The notes beneath the pieces were generated by a model, which worked only from the letters and a program-made list of their open reading frames with translations, ran no database searches and was not told the origin of the DNA. This document shows positions 45,156 through 54,808 of a DNA stretch of 64,000 nucleotides, piece after piece (position 1 is the first letter of the stretch; each line of letters starts with the position of its first letter). This stretch comes from Paracoccaceae bacterium (lineage in GTDB: Bacteria; Pseudomonadota; Alphaproteobacteria; Rhodobacterales; Rhodobacteraceae). Location: contig SDAL01000001.1 in the NCBI GenBank assembly GCA_004153385.1, positions 1,054,001 to 1,118,000 of the forward strand, in the 5' to 3' direction. Both the position numbers and the translations under genes were made by a program.

Positions 45156-47966
45156 TTGAAAAAATTGGCCCCCAAGATTGCGCAGGTCATCAAGACCAGA
45201 AAAAAGAAGCTGGGCACACTCAAAATTGGCAGAAAAAACAAATCCGGCGTGCCACTCCACCGGTCGGTCTTCGCCAAGATTATCTTGATCAGCGCGATAA
45301 GTGTGGCGGTGTTCGCACTGTCGATGACTGTACTTAGCATCCAATCCACCACGTTGCGGGTGAAGGCTGCAAAGGCAACCGAGGTTGCCGCACTCGTGCC
45401 GCTTATTTCAGACCGGTTTGCCGACGTGCTGCGCGAGGCCGATGACGGAGCGGCGCGCGCTGCGCTGTCGAACCTTGCGACAGAAGCGGAAGGCACGAAT
45501 ATCGGGTCGGTTTTGCTGACACGCAACGGCAAACTGCTCGCAGAACGCGATGATCGCGGAACTGCAGAACAGCTTCGCACCATGGCCAAGCGCGCGTTGC
45601 GCGCCAATATGGCGGTGAAATCCGAAGACGGTCTGTTTTACGCCTATCCGATACCCAATCCGGGCAAAGCACGCCCGCTTGGCGTTTTCGCCAGCGCGTG
45701 GAGTGCGGATCGTGCCATTGCGCAGGCCTATACCGATCTTTTTCACGCAATGGGGATTACAGGCGGCATTTTTCTGATTCTGATGCTTGCGATGTCGTGG
45801 GCGACACATGCCTATATCGGTCGCCCTTTGGGCCGATTGCAAGCAGCAGTCAAGCGCGTCGCCGACGAGGAGTATGACACGAACGTAGAGGGTACAAAGC
45901 GCCGCGACGAAGTCGGTCAGATCGCACGTGCACTTGATGAGTTCCGATCCACTTTGCAACAATCGGCCCGTGATCGTGCGGATGCCCTGCTACGCGCATC
46001 TGCCCTGAAATTCAGCGCCTCCGCTGTTGTTCTGACCAATGATGCACATAAGATCATCTATGCCAATGCGGCGGCCGAGGCCTTATTTTCAACGTTGCAA
46101 CATGCGATCAAAGTCTATTATCCAGAATTTCGCGCGGATCAACTGCGCGGGCTTGATGCCAGCCGGATTGTTCCACCGAACGCGAAAGACCAAGCTGTGG
46201 ACAAAACCCGCCGTGTGATCGAGGCTCAACTTTCCCAAGCGTGGCTCAGGGTTATCTTTTCTCCGGTTGTCGACAGCTCGGGGCAAAAGATCGGCTATGT
46301 GTCGGAATGGCTGGACATCGGGCACGCACGCCGGAATGCCGCCATCATGGATGCGATTGATGCGTCTCAAATCCATATCGATGTCACGGCTGACGGAAGA
46401 ATCGGGTTTGCAAGCCCCACACTTCTCCAGATTCTGACAAAATATTCCTGTGTAATTGCTGAACTGAATCTGGCGACCGACCTCATGCTAGGTGCCAGCC
46501 CGCTTGGAGAACTGGTGGCGCAAGCTGCGCCGCAATCGGGCCTGTTTACCCTTACCCTTAAAAACCGGACACTTTCTCTCGAAGGAACCTTGAACCCGAT
46601 CGTGGACGAAGACGGAAATCTCGTACAGATGGTGTTTCTGGCCACCGACCGCACTGACGCGCTTGATGCCCGTGCCCTAGCGGATGCCCAAAAGCGCGAG
46701 ATGGAAAATGCGCAAAAACAGGTGGTTGATTCGCTTAGAGGCGCGCTCGCCACCCTGTCGGAGGGCAATCTTCGCAGCCCGATTTCAACCGCTTTCAACG
46801 CAGAATACGACCCCCTTCGACGCGATTTCAATCGTGCATTGGAGCGTTTGAATGATGCGCTTTTGCGGGTCAAGGCAAACGCCAACATGGTCCATAGCGA
46901 AGCCCACCAAATCGCCAACGCCGCGACCGACCTGTCTGGACGTACAGAAAAACAGGCGACAACCTTGGCCGAAACAGCTTCTGCGATGAGTGTTTTGACC
47001 ATGGCCGTGCAATCTGCCACGCAAGGGGCCGACAGGGCCAACCAGATGGTCACCGGCACCAAAGAGAAAGTTACCACAAGCGGTGTGGTCGTGCGCGAGG
47101 CCATAGAAGCAATGGAAGAGATCAAGGAAAGTTCTGACAAGATTTCCAAAATCACCAGCGTGATCGACGACATTGCGTTCCAGACAAATCTGCTCGCGCT
47201 GAATGCAGGGGTGGAGGCAGCGCGCGCCGGTGATGCCGGTCGCGGGTTCGCGGTTGTCGCCTCCGAAGTGCGTGCTCTTGCGCAGCGCTCCTCAGATGCC
47301 GCACGCGAAATCGCCAAACTGATCTCTTCCTCGAGTGATCAGGTAAAACGAGGCGTTGGGCTGGTCGGTCAGGCTGGTGAGGCCTTGGACGGCATTCAGA
47401 AATCCGTGGCCGAAATCACTGTGGTTGTTTCGGAAATCACCAGTTCGTCACATGAACAAAGTTCCGGCATCTCGGAAATCAACATTGCTGTGAAAGAACT
47501 CGATCAGGTCACGCAACAAAATGCGGCCATGTTCGAGCAAACCTCTGCAACGAGCCAAAGCCTGAGCGGCGAGGCACAATCTCTGATGGATGTTCTTTCC
47601 CTGTTCCAGCTTGCCGAAGACCATGCGGCATCACCGGTGAAGGCGTCTTCGCCCCAGACGCCTCGCAGCTCTGTTCCACCCCGCGCCCAGACCCCGCAAT
47701 CTGCCAAACCTGCACCGAAGGCCAAATCACTTCCCGTGCAGAAAGCAAAACCTCCTGCGCCGCGCGCTGGGGAAACAAGTCCTGCACCGGTTCCCCAGAG
47801 CAAACCAAAAGCCGTGCCACCCAAAGATATTCCGAAGCCCGTGGCCCATCCCCCCTCACGCCCCAAAACGCCGGAACCGGCCCCAAGGACCCAAGGTGCC
47901 CTTGCCCTCAAACCATCCAATTCGGCGGATCAGTGGCAAGACGATGATGATTGGGAAGATTTCTAA
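45156..47966 (+). CDS. Methyl-accepting chemotaxis protein with PAS region and CheR/CheB-type pentapeptide
   Basis: 936 residues. Order: Lys-rich cytoplasmic N-terminus (1-35), TM helix at about 40-62, a periplasmic part of about 140 residues, TM helix at about 205-225, HAMP (about 226-275), two PAS-like regions (about 290-400 and 405-515), and the MCP signalling hairpin. The hairpin tip [20 protein letters not shown] is near residue 672. A Pro/Lys/Ala-rich tether of about 110 residues ends in [10 protein letters not shown]. The final DWEDF fits the x-W-x-x-F pentapeptide that docks CheR/CheB. The start is TTG 45156 with GGAGAGA ahead. The ligand is unknown; purine genes follow. Confidence 0.92.
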   Translation: MKKLAPKIAQVIKTRKKKLGTLKIGRKNKSGVPLHRSVFAKIILISAISVAVFALSMTVLSIQSTTLRVKAAKATEVAALVPLISDRFADVLREADDGAARAALSNLATEAEGTNIGSVLLTRNGKLLAERDDRGTAEQLRTMAKRALRANMAVKSEDGLFYAYPIPNPGKARPLGVFASAWSADRAIAQAYTDLFHAMGITGGIFLILMLAMSWATHAYIGRPLGRLQAAVKRVADEEYDTNVEGTKRRDEVGQIARALDEFRSTLQQSARDRADALLRASALKFSASAVVLTNDAHKIIYANAAAEALFSTLQHAIKVYYPEFRADQLRGLDASRIVPPNAKDQAVDKTRRVIEAQLSQAWLRVIFSPVVDSSGQKIGYVSEWLDIGHARRNAAIMDAIDASQIHIDVTADGRIGFASPTLLQILTKYSCVIAELNLATDLMLGASPLGELVAQAAPQSGLFTLTLKNRTLSLEGTLNPIVDEDGNLVQMVFLATDRTDALDARALADAQKREMENAQKQVVDSLRGALATLSEGNLRSPISTAFNAEYDPLRRDFNRALERLNDALLRVKANANMVHSEAHQIANAATDLSGRTEKQATTLAETASAMSVLTMAVQSATQGADRANQMVTGTKEKVTTSGVVVREAIEAMEEIKESSDKISKITSVIDDIAFQTNLLALNAGVEAARAGDAGRGFAVVASEVRALAQRSSDAAREIAKLISSSSDQVKRGVGLVGQAGEALDGIQKSVAEITVVVSEITSSSHEQSSGISEINIAVKELDQVTQQNAAMFEQTSATSQSLSGEAQSLMDVLSLFQLAEDHAASPVKASSPQTPRSSVPPRAQTPQSAKPAPKAKSLPVQKAKPPAPRAGETSPAPVPQSKPKAVPPKDIPKPVAHPPSRPKTPEPAPRTQGALALKPSNSADQWQDDDDWEDF

Positions 47967-47973
47967 TAGCTCG

Positions 47974-47999
47974 CAGGCCGGACAACCCGTCACGGCCTG
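47974..47999. terminator. Short hairpin between chemoreceptor and uraH
   Basis: CAGGCCG (47974-47980) pairs with CGGCCTG (47993-47999) between the convergent ends of the two genes. No T run. Confidence 0.35.
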
Positions 48000-48356
48000 T
48001 CAACTTCCACGATATGTCGTCATACCGTGGGCCGAGAGAAGCAGGGGGACATGGTAATGTGCCTCTGCATCACTAATACCGAAGCGGATTGGCACCTCAT
48101 CTAGAAACAGCGGCTCGGGCAGGTTGGACTGAGTGGCGCGCAAATAAGGACCGACTGCAAAGACAAGCTCGTAGACGCCGGTCGCGAACGCCTTTTGGTC
48201 CAGCAAGGGTTGATCCGTGCGACCGTCCGCATTGGTGATGGCTTTCGCCACAATCTGACGCGCCTCCCCATCCAGACGATAAAGGACAATCTCAACACCG
48301 CTGGCAGGCAGACCGTTTGCGGTGTCCAAAATATGTGTGCTCAAATATCCTGTCAT
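48000..48356 (-). CDS. uraH: 5-hydroxyisourate hydrolase (transthyretin-like)
   Basis: 118 residues. Opens 5-hydroxyisourate to OHCU after urate oxidation. It starts with LSTHILDTANGLPASGVEIVLYRL and ends with the signature YRGS, both diagnostic for HIU hydrolase rather than transthyretin; catalytic histidines are in STHILD and AHYHVPL. It is divergent from the PuuE-UraD gene, whose C-terminal domain catalyses the next step. Confidence 0.95.
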   Translation of the reverse strand: MTGYLSTHILDTANGLPASGVEIVLYRLDGEARQIVAKAITNADGRTDQPLLDQKAFATGVYELVFAVGPYLRATQSNLPEPLFLDEVPIRFGISDAEAHYHVPLLLSAHGMTTYRGS

Positions 48357-48466
48357 GGGTCTCTCATTGTTTTCGTGTCAAACTGTGCGACAGTCTTCTG
48401 TACATCGCAAGCCCCTTGCACATGCGCGCAAATAAGACTTTGATCGGCCCAAAGCAGGAGTTGGAG

Positions 48467-49882
48467 ATGACAAGATATCCCCGCGATATGCGCGGTTACG
48501 GCCCAACGCCGCCCGATCCCCACTGGCCCGCACAGGCCAAGATCGCAATTTCGATGGTTCTGAATTACGAAGAGGGCGGCGAAAACAATATTCTGCATGG
48601 CGACGCAGCATCGGAGGCATTTCTCTCGGATATCGCGGGCGCGGCTATGTGGCCCGGCCAACGTCACTGGAACATGGAATCTGTCTATGAATACGGTGCG
48701 CGTGCAGGGTTCTGGCGGCTGCACCGGTTGTTTTCGCGTTATGACATTCCGGTAACCATATTCGGGGTGGGCAGCGCGCTCGCCCGCAACCCAGAGCAGC
48801 TTGAGGCGATGAAGGCCGCCGGATGGGAAATTGCAAGCCACGGTCTTAAGTGGATTGAGCATAAAGACATGACGGAGGCCGAAGAACGCACCCAGATTCA
48901 AGAGGCCATTCGTCTGCATACCGAACTGACAGGCAGTCCGCCGAGTGGCTGGTATACGGGGCGCTGTTCTGAAAACACGGTAAGGCTCACTTCTGAAACG
49001 CAGTCTTTTAAATGGATTTCAGACACTTACGATGACGACCTTCCCTATTGGCGCCGCTTTGGCGACCATGATCAACTCGTGATCCCCTACACGCTCGAAG
49101 CAAATGACATGCGCTTTGCCACAGCGCCCGGCTACATTGATGGCGAGCAGTTCTTCCGGTATTTGAAAGACAGTTTCGATACGCTTTACCAAGAAGGTGT
49201 GGAGGGCATGCCGAAAATGCTTTCGGTCGGTTTGCACAACCGGCTGATCGGGCGGCCCGGAAAAATCGCGGGCCTGAAGCGCTTTGTGGAGTATGCGCGC
49301 AGCCACAGCGATGTCTGGTTTGCCACCCGCGGTGAGATTGCCGATCACTGGATGGCAACCCATCCGCCGCGCGACAAAAAACGGCCCAGCCAGATGAAGC
49401 GTGCAGAATTCGTGGAAACGTTCGCCAGTATCTACGAGCATTCCGAATGGATTGCCGAGCGGGCATTCGCGCTTGAACTTGGCCCCGCGCATGATTGCAC
49501 GGCCGGCATGTTTTCAGCCCTCGCAAGGGTGTTCCGTTCAGCCTCTCGCGCCGAGCGGCTTGCCGTTTTGCGTGCGCATCCCGATCTGGCCGGGAAGCTG
49601 GCGCAGGCAGAACGCCTGACGCGTGAAAGCCAGTCAGAGCAAGCGAGCGCCGGCTTGAACCTGCTGACCGACGAAGAGCGCGCGAGATTTGAAGAACTCA
49701 ATAAGCAATATACCGACAAATTCGGTTTCCCCTTCATCATCGCCGTAAAAGATCATAACAAGGCCGGTATTCTCGATGCCTTCACGCGCCGCTTGTCCAA
49801 TACAACCGCAGCCGAGTTTGACGAAAGCTGCCGTCAGGTAGAGCGTATCGCGTGGCATCGCCTTAGCGCCATGGATTTATAA
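48467..49882 (+). CDS. puuE: Bifunctional allantoinase (PuuE) - OHCU decarboxylase (UraD) fusion
   Basis: 471 residues. Residues 1-305 form a polysaccharide-deacetylase-type allantoinase (YPRDMRGYGPTPPDPHWP, LNYEEGGENN, EIASHGLKWIEHKD, GWYTGRCSENT). Residues 312-471 form OHCU decarboxylase (FVETFASIYEHSEWIAERA, RAHPDLAGKLA, FGFPFIIAVKD). Fusion joins two sequential steps: OHCU to S-allantoin and allantoin to allantoate. ATG 48467 has GGAG ahead; an upstream in-frame extension is unsupported. Its stop overlaps the start of the aminohydrolase gene by one base. Confidence 0.95.
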   Translation: MTRYPRDMRGYGPTPPDPHWPAQAKIAISMVLNYEEGGENNILHGDAASEAFLSDIAGAAMWPGQRHWNMESVYEYGARAGFWRLHRLFSRYDIPVTIFGVGSALARNPEQLEAMKAAGWEIASHGLKWIEHKDMTEAEERTQIQEAIRLHTELTGSPPSGWYTGRCSENTVRLTSETQSFKWISDTYDDDLPYWRRFGDHDQLVIPYTLEANDMRFATAPGYIDGEQFFRYLKDSFDTLYQEGVEGMPKMLSVGLHNRLIGRPGKIAGLKRFVEYARSHSDVWFATRGEIADHWMATHPPRDKKRPSQMKRAEFVETFASIYEHSEWIAERAFALELGPAHDCTAGMFSALARVFRSASRAERLAVLRAHPDLAGKLAQAERLTRESQSEQASAGLNLLTDEERARFEELNKQYTDKFGFPFIIAVKDHNKAGILDAFTRRLSNTTAAEFDESCRQVERIAWHRLSAMDL

Positions 49883-50721
49883 TGGATTTCACATATTACG
49901 CACCAACAGGCGGCTTGCCTGATCAAAACCAGCGCGCGCGCGAACGGGCCCATTTTACCGAAGGCTATGCCGTGATCCCGCGTGGGGTCATGTCCGATAT
50001 CACGACATCCTTTCTGCCCGGTTGGGACCAGACACGCTCTTGGGTGCTGGCGCGCCCGCTTTCTGGATTTTCGGAAACGTTCGCGCAATTGATCGTGGAA
50101 GTCGCCCCCGGCGGTGGCTCCAGCCATCCCGAGCCCGACCCTCAAGCCCAAGCGGTGGTGTTTCTTCTGGCGGGACGGATTGATCTGACCATCGCCGGTC
50201 TGCGTCACCAGCTCAAGCCGGGCGGGTATGCGTATATCGCCCCTTCAGACGATTGGAGCATTCTTAATCAAAGCGATACCCCGGCCACCTTCGTTTGGGT
50301 CCGCAAACTTTACGAAGCCGCGCCCGGGATCGAGATGCCGGACAGCTTCGTCACCTCGGATCAGGCGGTAACCGCCAGCGAAATGCCGGACACGCACGGC
50401 TCCTGGTCTACGTCGCGCTTTGTCGACCCCAACGACATGCGACACGACATGCATGTGAATATCGTCACTTTCATGCCCGGCGGAACGATCCCCTTTGCCG
50501 AAACCCATGTGATGGAGCATGGCCTATATGTGCTGCAAGGGCGCGGCGTCTACCTGCTCAACCAAGACTGGGTCGAGGTTGAAGAGGGCGATTTCATGTG
50601 GCTGCGCGCCTTTTGCCCGCAGGCATGTTATGCGGCAGGACGGCGTCCGTTCCGCTATCTGCTGTATAAGGATGTGAACCGCCACCCCAATCTGCACGGC
50701 ACATTCGCCGCTCGCAAATAG
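49882..50721 (+). CDS. allE: (S)-ureidoglycine aminohydrolase (bicupin)
   Basis: 279 residues with two cupin domains. The second carries the metal motif FAETHVMEHGLYVLQGRGVYLLN typical of UGHY/AllE. It converts S-ureidoglycine to S-ureidoglycolate and ammonia, with Mn2+. Start ATG 49882 overlaps the upstream stop (TAATG), implying coupled translation with PuuE-UraD. The substrate-producing allantoate amidohydrolase is not in this cluster. Confidence 0.94.
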   Translation: MDFTYYAPTGGLPDQNQRARERAHFTEGYAVIPRGVMSDITTSFLPGWDQTRSWVLARPLSGFSETFAQLIVEVAPGGGSSHPEPDPQAQAVVFLLAGRIDLTIAGLRHQLKPGGYAYIAPSDDWSILNQSDTPATFVWVRKLYEAAPGIEMPDSFVTSDQAVTASEMPDTHGSWSTSRFVDPNDMRHDMHVNIVTFMPGGTIPFAETHVMEHGLYVLQGRGVYLLNQDWVEVEEGDFMWLRAFCPQACYAAGRRPFRYLLYKDVNRHPNLHGTFAARK

Positions 50722-50778
50722 GGCCTGAACGCCGGGTGTTCTGGCCCGCCCGTATTTCGAACTGTGCAAGGTGTGCCC

Positions 50779-51258
50779 ATGCAAATCAAGGCCGACCCCC
50801 TGTGCGCGGACGCGTTTGCCCCGTATGGGGATGTCCTCGATGCCGAAGGCACCCCAGACCGGATCATCAATCAAGGCATGTGCGGGCGCCATCATGATCG
50901 CGCGCGGCTTTCCTTCGAGGATGGTCGGGCGGGGGTATCCATCTTCAACGCCATCCCGCGCAGCCTGCCCTACGTCTGCGATCTTTTGGAGCGCCATCCG
51001 CTGGGAAGCCAGTGTTTTGTGCCGATGAGTTCGCACCCCTTTCTGGTCATTGTGGCGCGCGATGATCACAACCGGCCGGGAGCAGTGCGCGCCTTTATCA
51101 CCAACGGCGCACAGGCGATCAATTTCCACCAAGGCGTCTGGCATGGTGTTTTAACACCTCTTCACGGCCCCGGCCTGTTCGCCGTAATCGACAGGATCGG
51201 CGAGGGGTCCAATCTGGAAGAGGTCATGCTCGACGCGCCTGTAACGGTGATTGCCTGA
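50779..51258 (+). CDS. allA: Ureidoglycolate lyase
   Basis: 159 residues of the AllA family. Splits S-ureidoglycolate to glyoxylate and urea. Motifs are ADAFAPYGDVLDAEG, the conserved SSHPFLVIVA region, and FHQGVWHGVLTPL near the C-terminus. ATG 50779 has AAGGTG ahead. It is 57 bases after the aminohydrolase gene and finishes the glyoxylate-forming branch. Hairpins follow. Confidence 0.93.
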   Translation: MQIKADPLCADAFAPYGDVLDAEGTPDRIINQGMCGRHHDRARLSFEDGRAGVSIFNAIPRSLPYVCDLLERHPLGSQCFVPMSSHPFLVIVARDDHNRPGAVRAFITNGAQAINFHQGVWHGVLTPLHGPGLFAVIDRIGEGSNLEEVMLDAPVTVIA

Positions 51259-51267
51259 GGCCTAGAT

Positions 51268-51320
51268 CGCTTGGGCCGCGGCATCGAGCCACGCCCCAAG
51301 CGGTCGGGGGCAAAGCCCCC
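51268..51320. terminator. Tandem hairpins between allA and glycerate kinase
   Basis: CGCTTGGG (51268-51275) pairs with CCCAAGCG (51295-51302). GGGGGC-AAA-GCCCCC follows at 51306-51320. They lie between convergent genes. Confidence 0.6.
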
Positions 51321-51363
51321 TCCGCACGGCCCCCGATGTTTGGCACATCATCAGACACACGCT

Positions 51364-52647
51364 TTATAAAACGAGCAATGCCCGGAAATCATTCACATTC
51401 GTGAGCGTTGGACCAGACGTGATCTGCTGATCGAGCATTCCGAAAAAACCGTGGCTATCATGATGGGCCAGCGCCTGTGTTGCGTTCAATCCAAGCGTTT
51501 CGGCAAGTTTCAGGCTATCGGGGCCGACCCAAGCACCGGCCACCTCGGCGGCGCCGTCCACACCATCGGTATCGCAGGCGATGGCCCAAATTCCGGGTGC
51601 CTGCGCCAGATTGAGAAGTGCGCCAAGGCTGTATTCCGCATTGGGTCCGCCAAGCGCCCCTTCGCCCAGCCTTCCTTGGGTCACCGTGCACTCGCCACCT
51701 GACAACAACACAACCGGACCGCCGCCCGCGTCTTTGATCGAGAGCGCAAGCCGCGCCTGTTGCGCGGCCAGATCGCGGGCCTCGCCCTCAAGCGCGTCGC
51801 CCAGATGCCGCACGGCCACCCCTGCCGCGCGGGCCACCTGTGCTGCGGCGGCAAGCGATTGCGAGGGGGCGGCGATCACTTGGGTCGTGACATGAGACAG
51901 CCGCAAATCATCGGGCGCAATCACACGGCGCGGGCCGTCAAGCACCGCACGTACCGAGGGCGGCACATCAATATGATATTTTGCCACGATCTCTTTGGCC
52001 TGCCCGGCACAGCTGGCATCGCCCACTGTCGGACCAGAGGCGATAAACGCCGGATCATCGCCCGGCACATCGGAAATAAGAAGCGCCCGCATACGCGCAG
52101 GATAGGCAACCGCAGCCAGTTGCCCGCCTTTTACGCAGCTTAGATGCTTGCGCAGTACATTCATCCGGTCGATCGTCGCGCCGGACGCAAGAAGCGCCTG
52201 ATTGACCGCCTGTTTCTCGGCCAGTGTAATCTCGCCTGCCGGCGCGCACAGCAGCGCCGATCCGCCGCCGGAAATCAGCGCAATAACGGTATCTTCCGGA
52301 TCCAGATCGCGCAGCAACGTCAGCATTCGCTGCGTGGCCTCCACGCCCGCCTGATCGGGCACGGGATGGGCGGCCTCGACAATTTCGATGCCTTCGGTCG
52401 GGCGTCCATAGCCATACCGTGTGATCACCAGACCTTCGCAAGGCCCCCAAACGCTTTCCACAGCTTCTGCCATTCTGGCAGATGCCTTGCCAGCCCCTAC
52501 AACAACCACGCGCCCCTCGGGCCTTGGGCCAAGCGCGCGGGGCACGCAAAGCATCGGATCAGCTGCGGCCACGGCTGCATCGAACAGAGCGCGCAAGAAC
52601 GCAGGCGGGTTGGCGCGCACCTGCGCGAGGGTGTTGAACTGTGGCAT
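51364..52647 (-). CDS. Glycerate 2-kinase (type II, DUF4147/MOFRL)
   Basis: 427 residues. The N-terminal domain has VVVVGAGKASARMAEA and ISGGGSALLCAPAGEITLAEKQ; the C-terminal MOFRL domain has LLSGGECTV and IWAIACDTDGVDG. It makes 2-phosphoglycerate from glycerate. Glyoxylate from purine breakdown can reach glycerate through glyoxylate carboligase and tartronate semialdehyde reductase, so the placement next to allA makes sense, although it is convergent. CGGAG lies about nine bases before ATG 52647. Confidence 0.92.
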   Translation of the reverse strand: MPQFNTLAQVRANPPAFLRALFDAAVAAADPMLCVPRALGPRPEGRVVVVGAGKASARMAEAVESVWGPCEGLVITRYGYGRPTEGIEIVEAAHPVPDQAGVEATQRMLTLLRDLDPEDTVIALISGGGSALLCAPAGEITLAEKQAVNQALLASGATIDRMNVLRKHLSCVKGGQLAAVAYPARMRALLISDVPGDDPAFIASGPTVGDASCAGQAKEIVAKYHIDVPPSVRAVLDGPRRVIAPDDLRLSHVTTQVIAAPSQSLAAAAQVARAAGVAVRHLGDALEGEARDLAAQQARLALSIKDAGGGPVVLLSGGECTVTQGRLGEGALGGPNAEYSLGALLNLAQAPGIWAIACDTDGVDGAAEVAGAWVGPDSLKLAETLGLNATQALAHHDSHGFFGMLDQQITSGPTLTNVNDFRALLVL

Positions 52648-52743
52648 AAGGGAACACTCCGGCCTTGATACGGTCTGACCCAAAGATCGGCGCGTCCTTG
52701 GCGGGCGGTACACATCGTCACCGCCCGCGAAGGAGCCTGCGGA

Positions 52744-54318
52744 TTATTTCACCGTGATACGGCCGTCGGTTTCGGGCTGGTAGGGCGAATGTTCCATCAG
52801 ATAATCGGCCAGAACCTCTGCCAGATCGGGGCCGTAATCATAGACATTTTCAGCCACGGCCTCGAACATCTGATACCCGTCGCCGCCACCGCGCAAATAG
52901 TTGTTGGTGGCCACGCCGTAATTTGCGTCAGGATCGATTGCGACCCAGTCATCCCCGTCACGCACCATGACATCCGAAATGCGCGCACCGGCTTCGGCTG
53001 ACGGATCGACGGTATATTTCAGACCTGCCACTTGCGAAAAACGCCCCGCCTGCTCTTCTATCTGGCTGGCACCGTTTTCCAACGCATCGATCACGACCTG
53101 ACCTGTGGTGTCGAATGTTGCCAGCGTGTTCTGGAACGGCAGCACGGTAAATACCTCGCCCATCGTCACGGGGCCTGCATCAATCGAGGCGCGCAGCCCG
53201 CCGCCGTTGGTCAGCGCGATATCGATCCCCTGATCTTTCATCCGGTCCAGCATCGCATCAGTCAGCAGATCGCCCATCTCGCATTCCTGCGCACGACAGG
53301 TATCGCGCCCGCCATCAATCGGGGCTGCGGCCTCGGCCACCACCTTGTTGCGGATTTCATCCAAGGGTTTGGCCAATTCACCGATACGTGCCACGGTCGC
53401 CGTATCCTCGTCCACCTGTGCATCCATAATCAACGGCTGCCCCGTGGCCGAGGTGATCACCCCCTGATCATCGAATGTCACGCGCAGATCGCCCAGAAAT
53501 TTACCGTAAGCATAGGCCTGCACAATGGCTGTATCGCCAACCATCGTGGGATACGGCCCCTTGGCCCCTTCCATATCGCCCAACAGCGTGTTGTCATGAC
53601 CGCCCACGATCACATCCACGCCGCTGGTGTTGGCCGCGACACGTTTATCAACGACATAGCCCGAATGCGACAGAACGATGATCTTGTTCACACCCGCCTC
53701 GGTCAGCTTGTCGACCTGTGCCTGTACCGCCTGTGCAGGATCGGAAAAGCTGATCTGTTTGCCGGGGCTCGACAACTCGCCCGTGTCTTCAGGTGTCAGC
53801 CCGATCAGGCCGATTTTCTGGCCACCGACGGTCAAAACAGTCGACTTTTTCAGCACATCGGCCAGTTGCGGCTCATCAGACACATCCGCATTCGACATCA
53901 GCACCGGAAATTTGACCGTGTCCATGAAGGCGCGCAATGTCTCTGGCCCGTCGTCAAACTCGTGGTTGCCGACGGTCATCGCATCATAGCCAAGCTTATT
54001 CATGAATTCGGCCGCCATCTTACCCTTGTAATAGGTGTAAAACAGCGATCCCTGAAACTGGTCCCCGCCATCTACCAGAATGGAATTCTGCGCCTCCGCA
54101 CGGGCTTTTTTCACCGCACTGACCAGCCGCGCGGTGCCGCCGAAACACTCGCCTGCGGTGTTTTCTTCGCTGGCGCAGGTGGAATCATATTTGCTGATCG
54201 GTTCGAAGCGCGCATGAAAATCGTTGGTGTGTAGAACATTGAGTGTAAACTCTGCCTGTGCGGCACCTGCGCTCAGCCCGAGCACCGCCACACTGGCCAA
54301 AAGGAATTGGGATCGCAT
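52744..54318 (-). CDS. Bifunctional 2',3'-cyclic nucleotidase / 5'-nucleotidase (UshA-like)
   Basis: 524 residues with a signal peptide (1-22, cleavage at AQA-EF). The N-terminal calcineurin-like metallophosphatase has HTNDFHAR, GGDQFQGS, GNHEFD and GGHDN. The C-terminal 5'-nucleotidase domain has NGGGLRASI and NNYLRGGGDGYQMF (purine-binding stacking region). It is periplasmic and releases nucleosides and phosphate from nucleotides, which could feed the nearby purine and pyrimidine pathways. AGGAGAG precedes ATG 54318. Confidence 0.93.
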   Translation of the reverse strand: MRSQFLLASVAVLGLSAGAAQAEFTLNVLHTNDFHARFEPISKYDSTCASEENTAGECFGGTARLVSAVKKARAEAQNSILVDGGDQFQGSLFYTYYKGKMAAEFMNKLGYDAMTVGNHEFDDGPETLRAFMDTVKFPVLMSNADVSDEPQLADVLKKSTVLTVGGQKIGLIGLTPEDTGELSSPGKQISFSDPAQAVQAQVDKLTEAGVNKIIVLSHSGYVVDKRVAANTSGVDVIVGGHDNTLLGDMEGAKGPYPTMVGDTAIVQAYAYGKFLGDLRVTFDDQGVITSATGQPLIMDAQVDEDTATVARIGELAKPLDEIRNKVVAEAAAPIDGGRDTCRAQECEMGDLLTDAMLDRMKDQGIDIALTNGGGLRASIDAGPVTMGEVFTVLPFQNTLATFDTTGQVVIDALENGASQIEEQAGRFSQVAGLKYTVDPSAEAGARISDVMVRDGDDWVAIDPDANYGVATNNYLRGGGDGYQMFEAVAENVYDYGPDLAEVLADYLMEHSPYQPETDGRITVK

Positions 54319-54469
54319 ATGTCTCTCCTCGCGCAACTTTTTCCCTAGCACTGTGGCAGGTTTCACGCCGCTGTCAAAACACCAATGCCGTTTTGGCCGA
54401 TAAGGTGTGATGTGCGTGCCTCCGGCTGAAAATGATTGATTAAATTTAAAACATTGGGCATGGAAAAGC

Positions 54470-54808
54470 ATGCATATCTATAAGATCCTACGCCCCGAAG
54501 AATGGGCCGAATTCGAAGCCGCAGGCACAACCCGCGGCGCCCCTGTCGATCTGGCCGACGGGTACATCCATTTTTCCACCGCCCAGCAGATGCGTGAAAC
54601 CGCCGCCAAACATTTTGGGAATGCGGGAGATCTGGTGTTGGTAGCTGTGGACCCTGCACCGCTGGGCGATGCCCTCAGGTGGGAAGTCTCGCGTGGCGGT
54701 GCGAAATTCCCCCATCTTTACCGCGCATTGCATCTTGACGATGTTGTGCGGACCTATCCGTTGCCGCAGTCGACGGGCGGCCATATCTTTCCGGAGGGGG
54801 TGCAGTGA
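54470..54808 (+). CDS. DUF952 domain protein
   Basis: 112 residues, one DUF952 domain ([54 protein letters not shown]). The family has an ADP-ribosyltransferase-like fold and no settled function. It begins an operon: its stop overlaps the GTG start of pyrD by four bases. Confidence 0.9.
   Translation: MHIYKILRPEEWAEFEAAGTTRGAPVDLADGYIHFSTAQQMRETAAKHFGNAGDLVLVAVDPAPLGDALRWEVSRGGAKFPHLYRALHLDDVVRTYPLPQSTGGHIFPEGVQ

Noticed and set aside
53032-54234. A 400-codon open frame antisense to the nucleotidase gene
   Set aside because: Low-complexity shadow of a clearly conserved enzyme.
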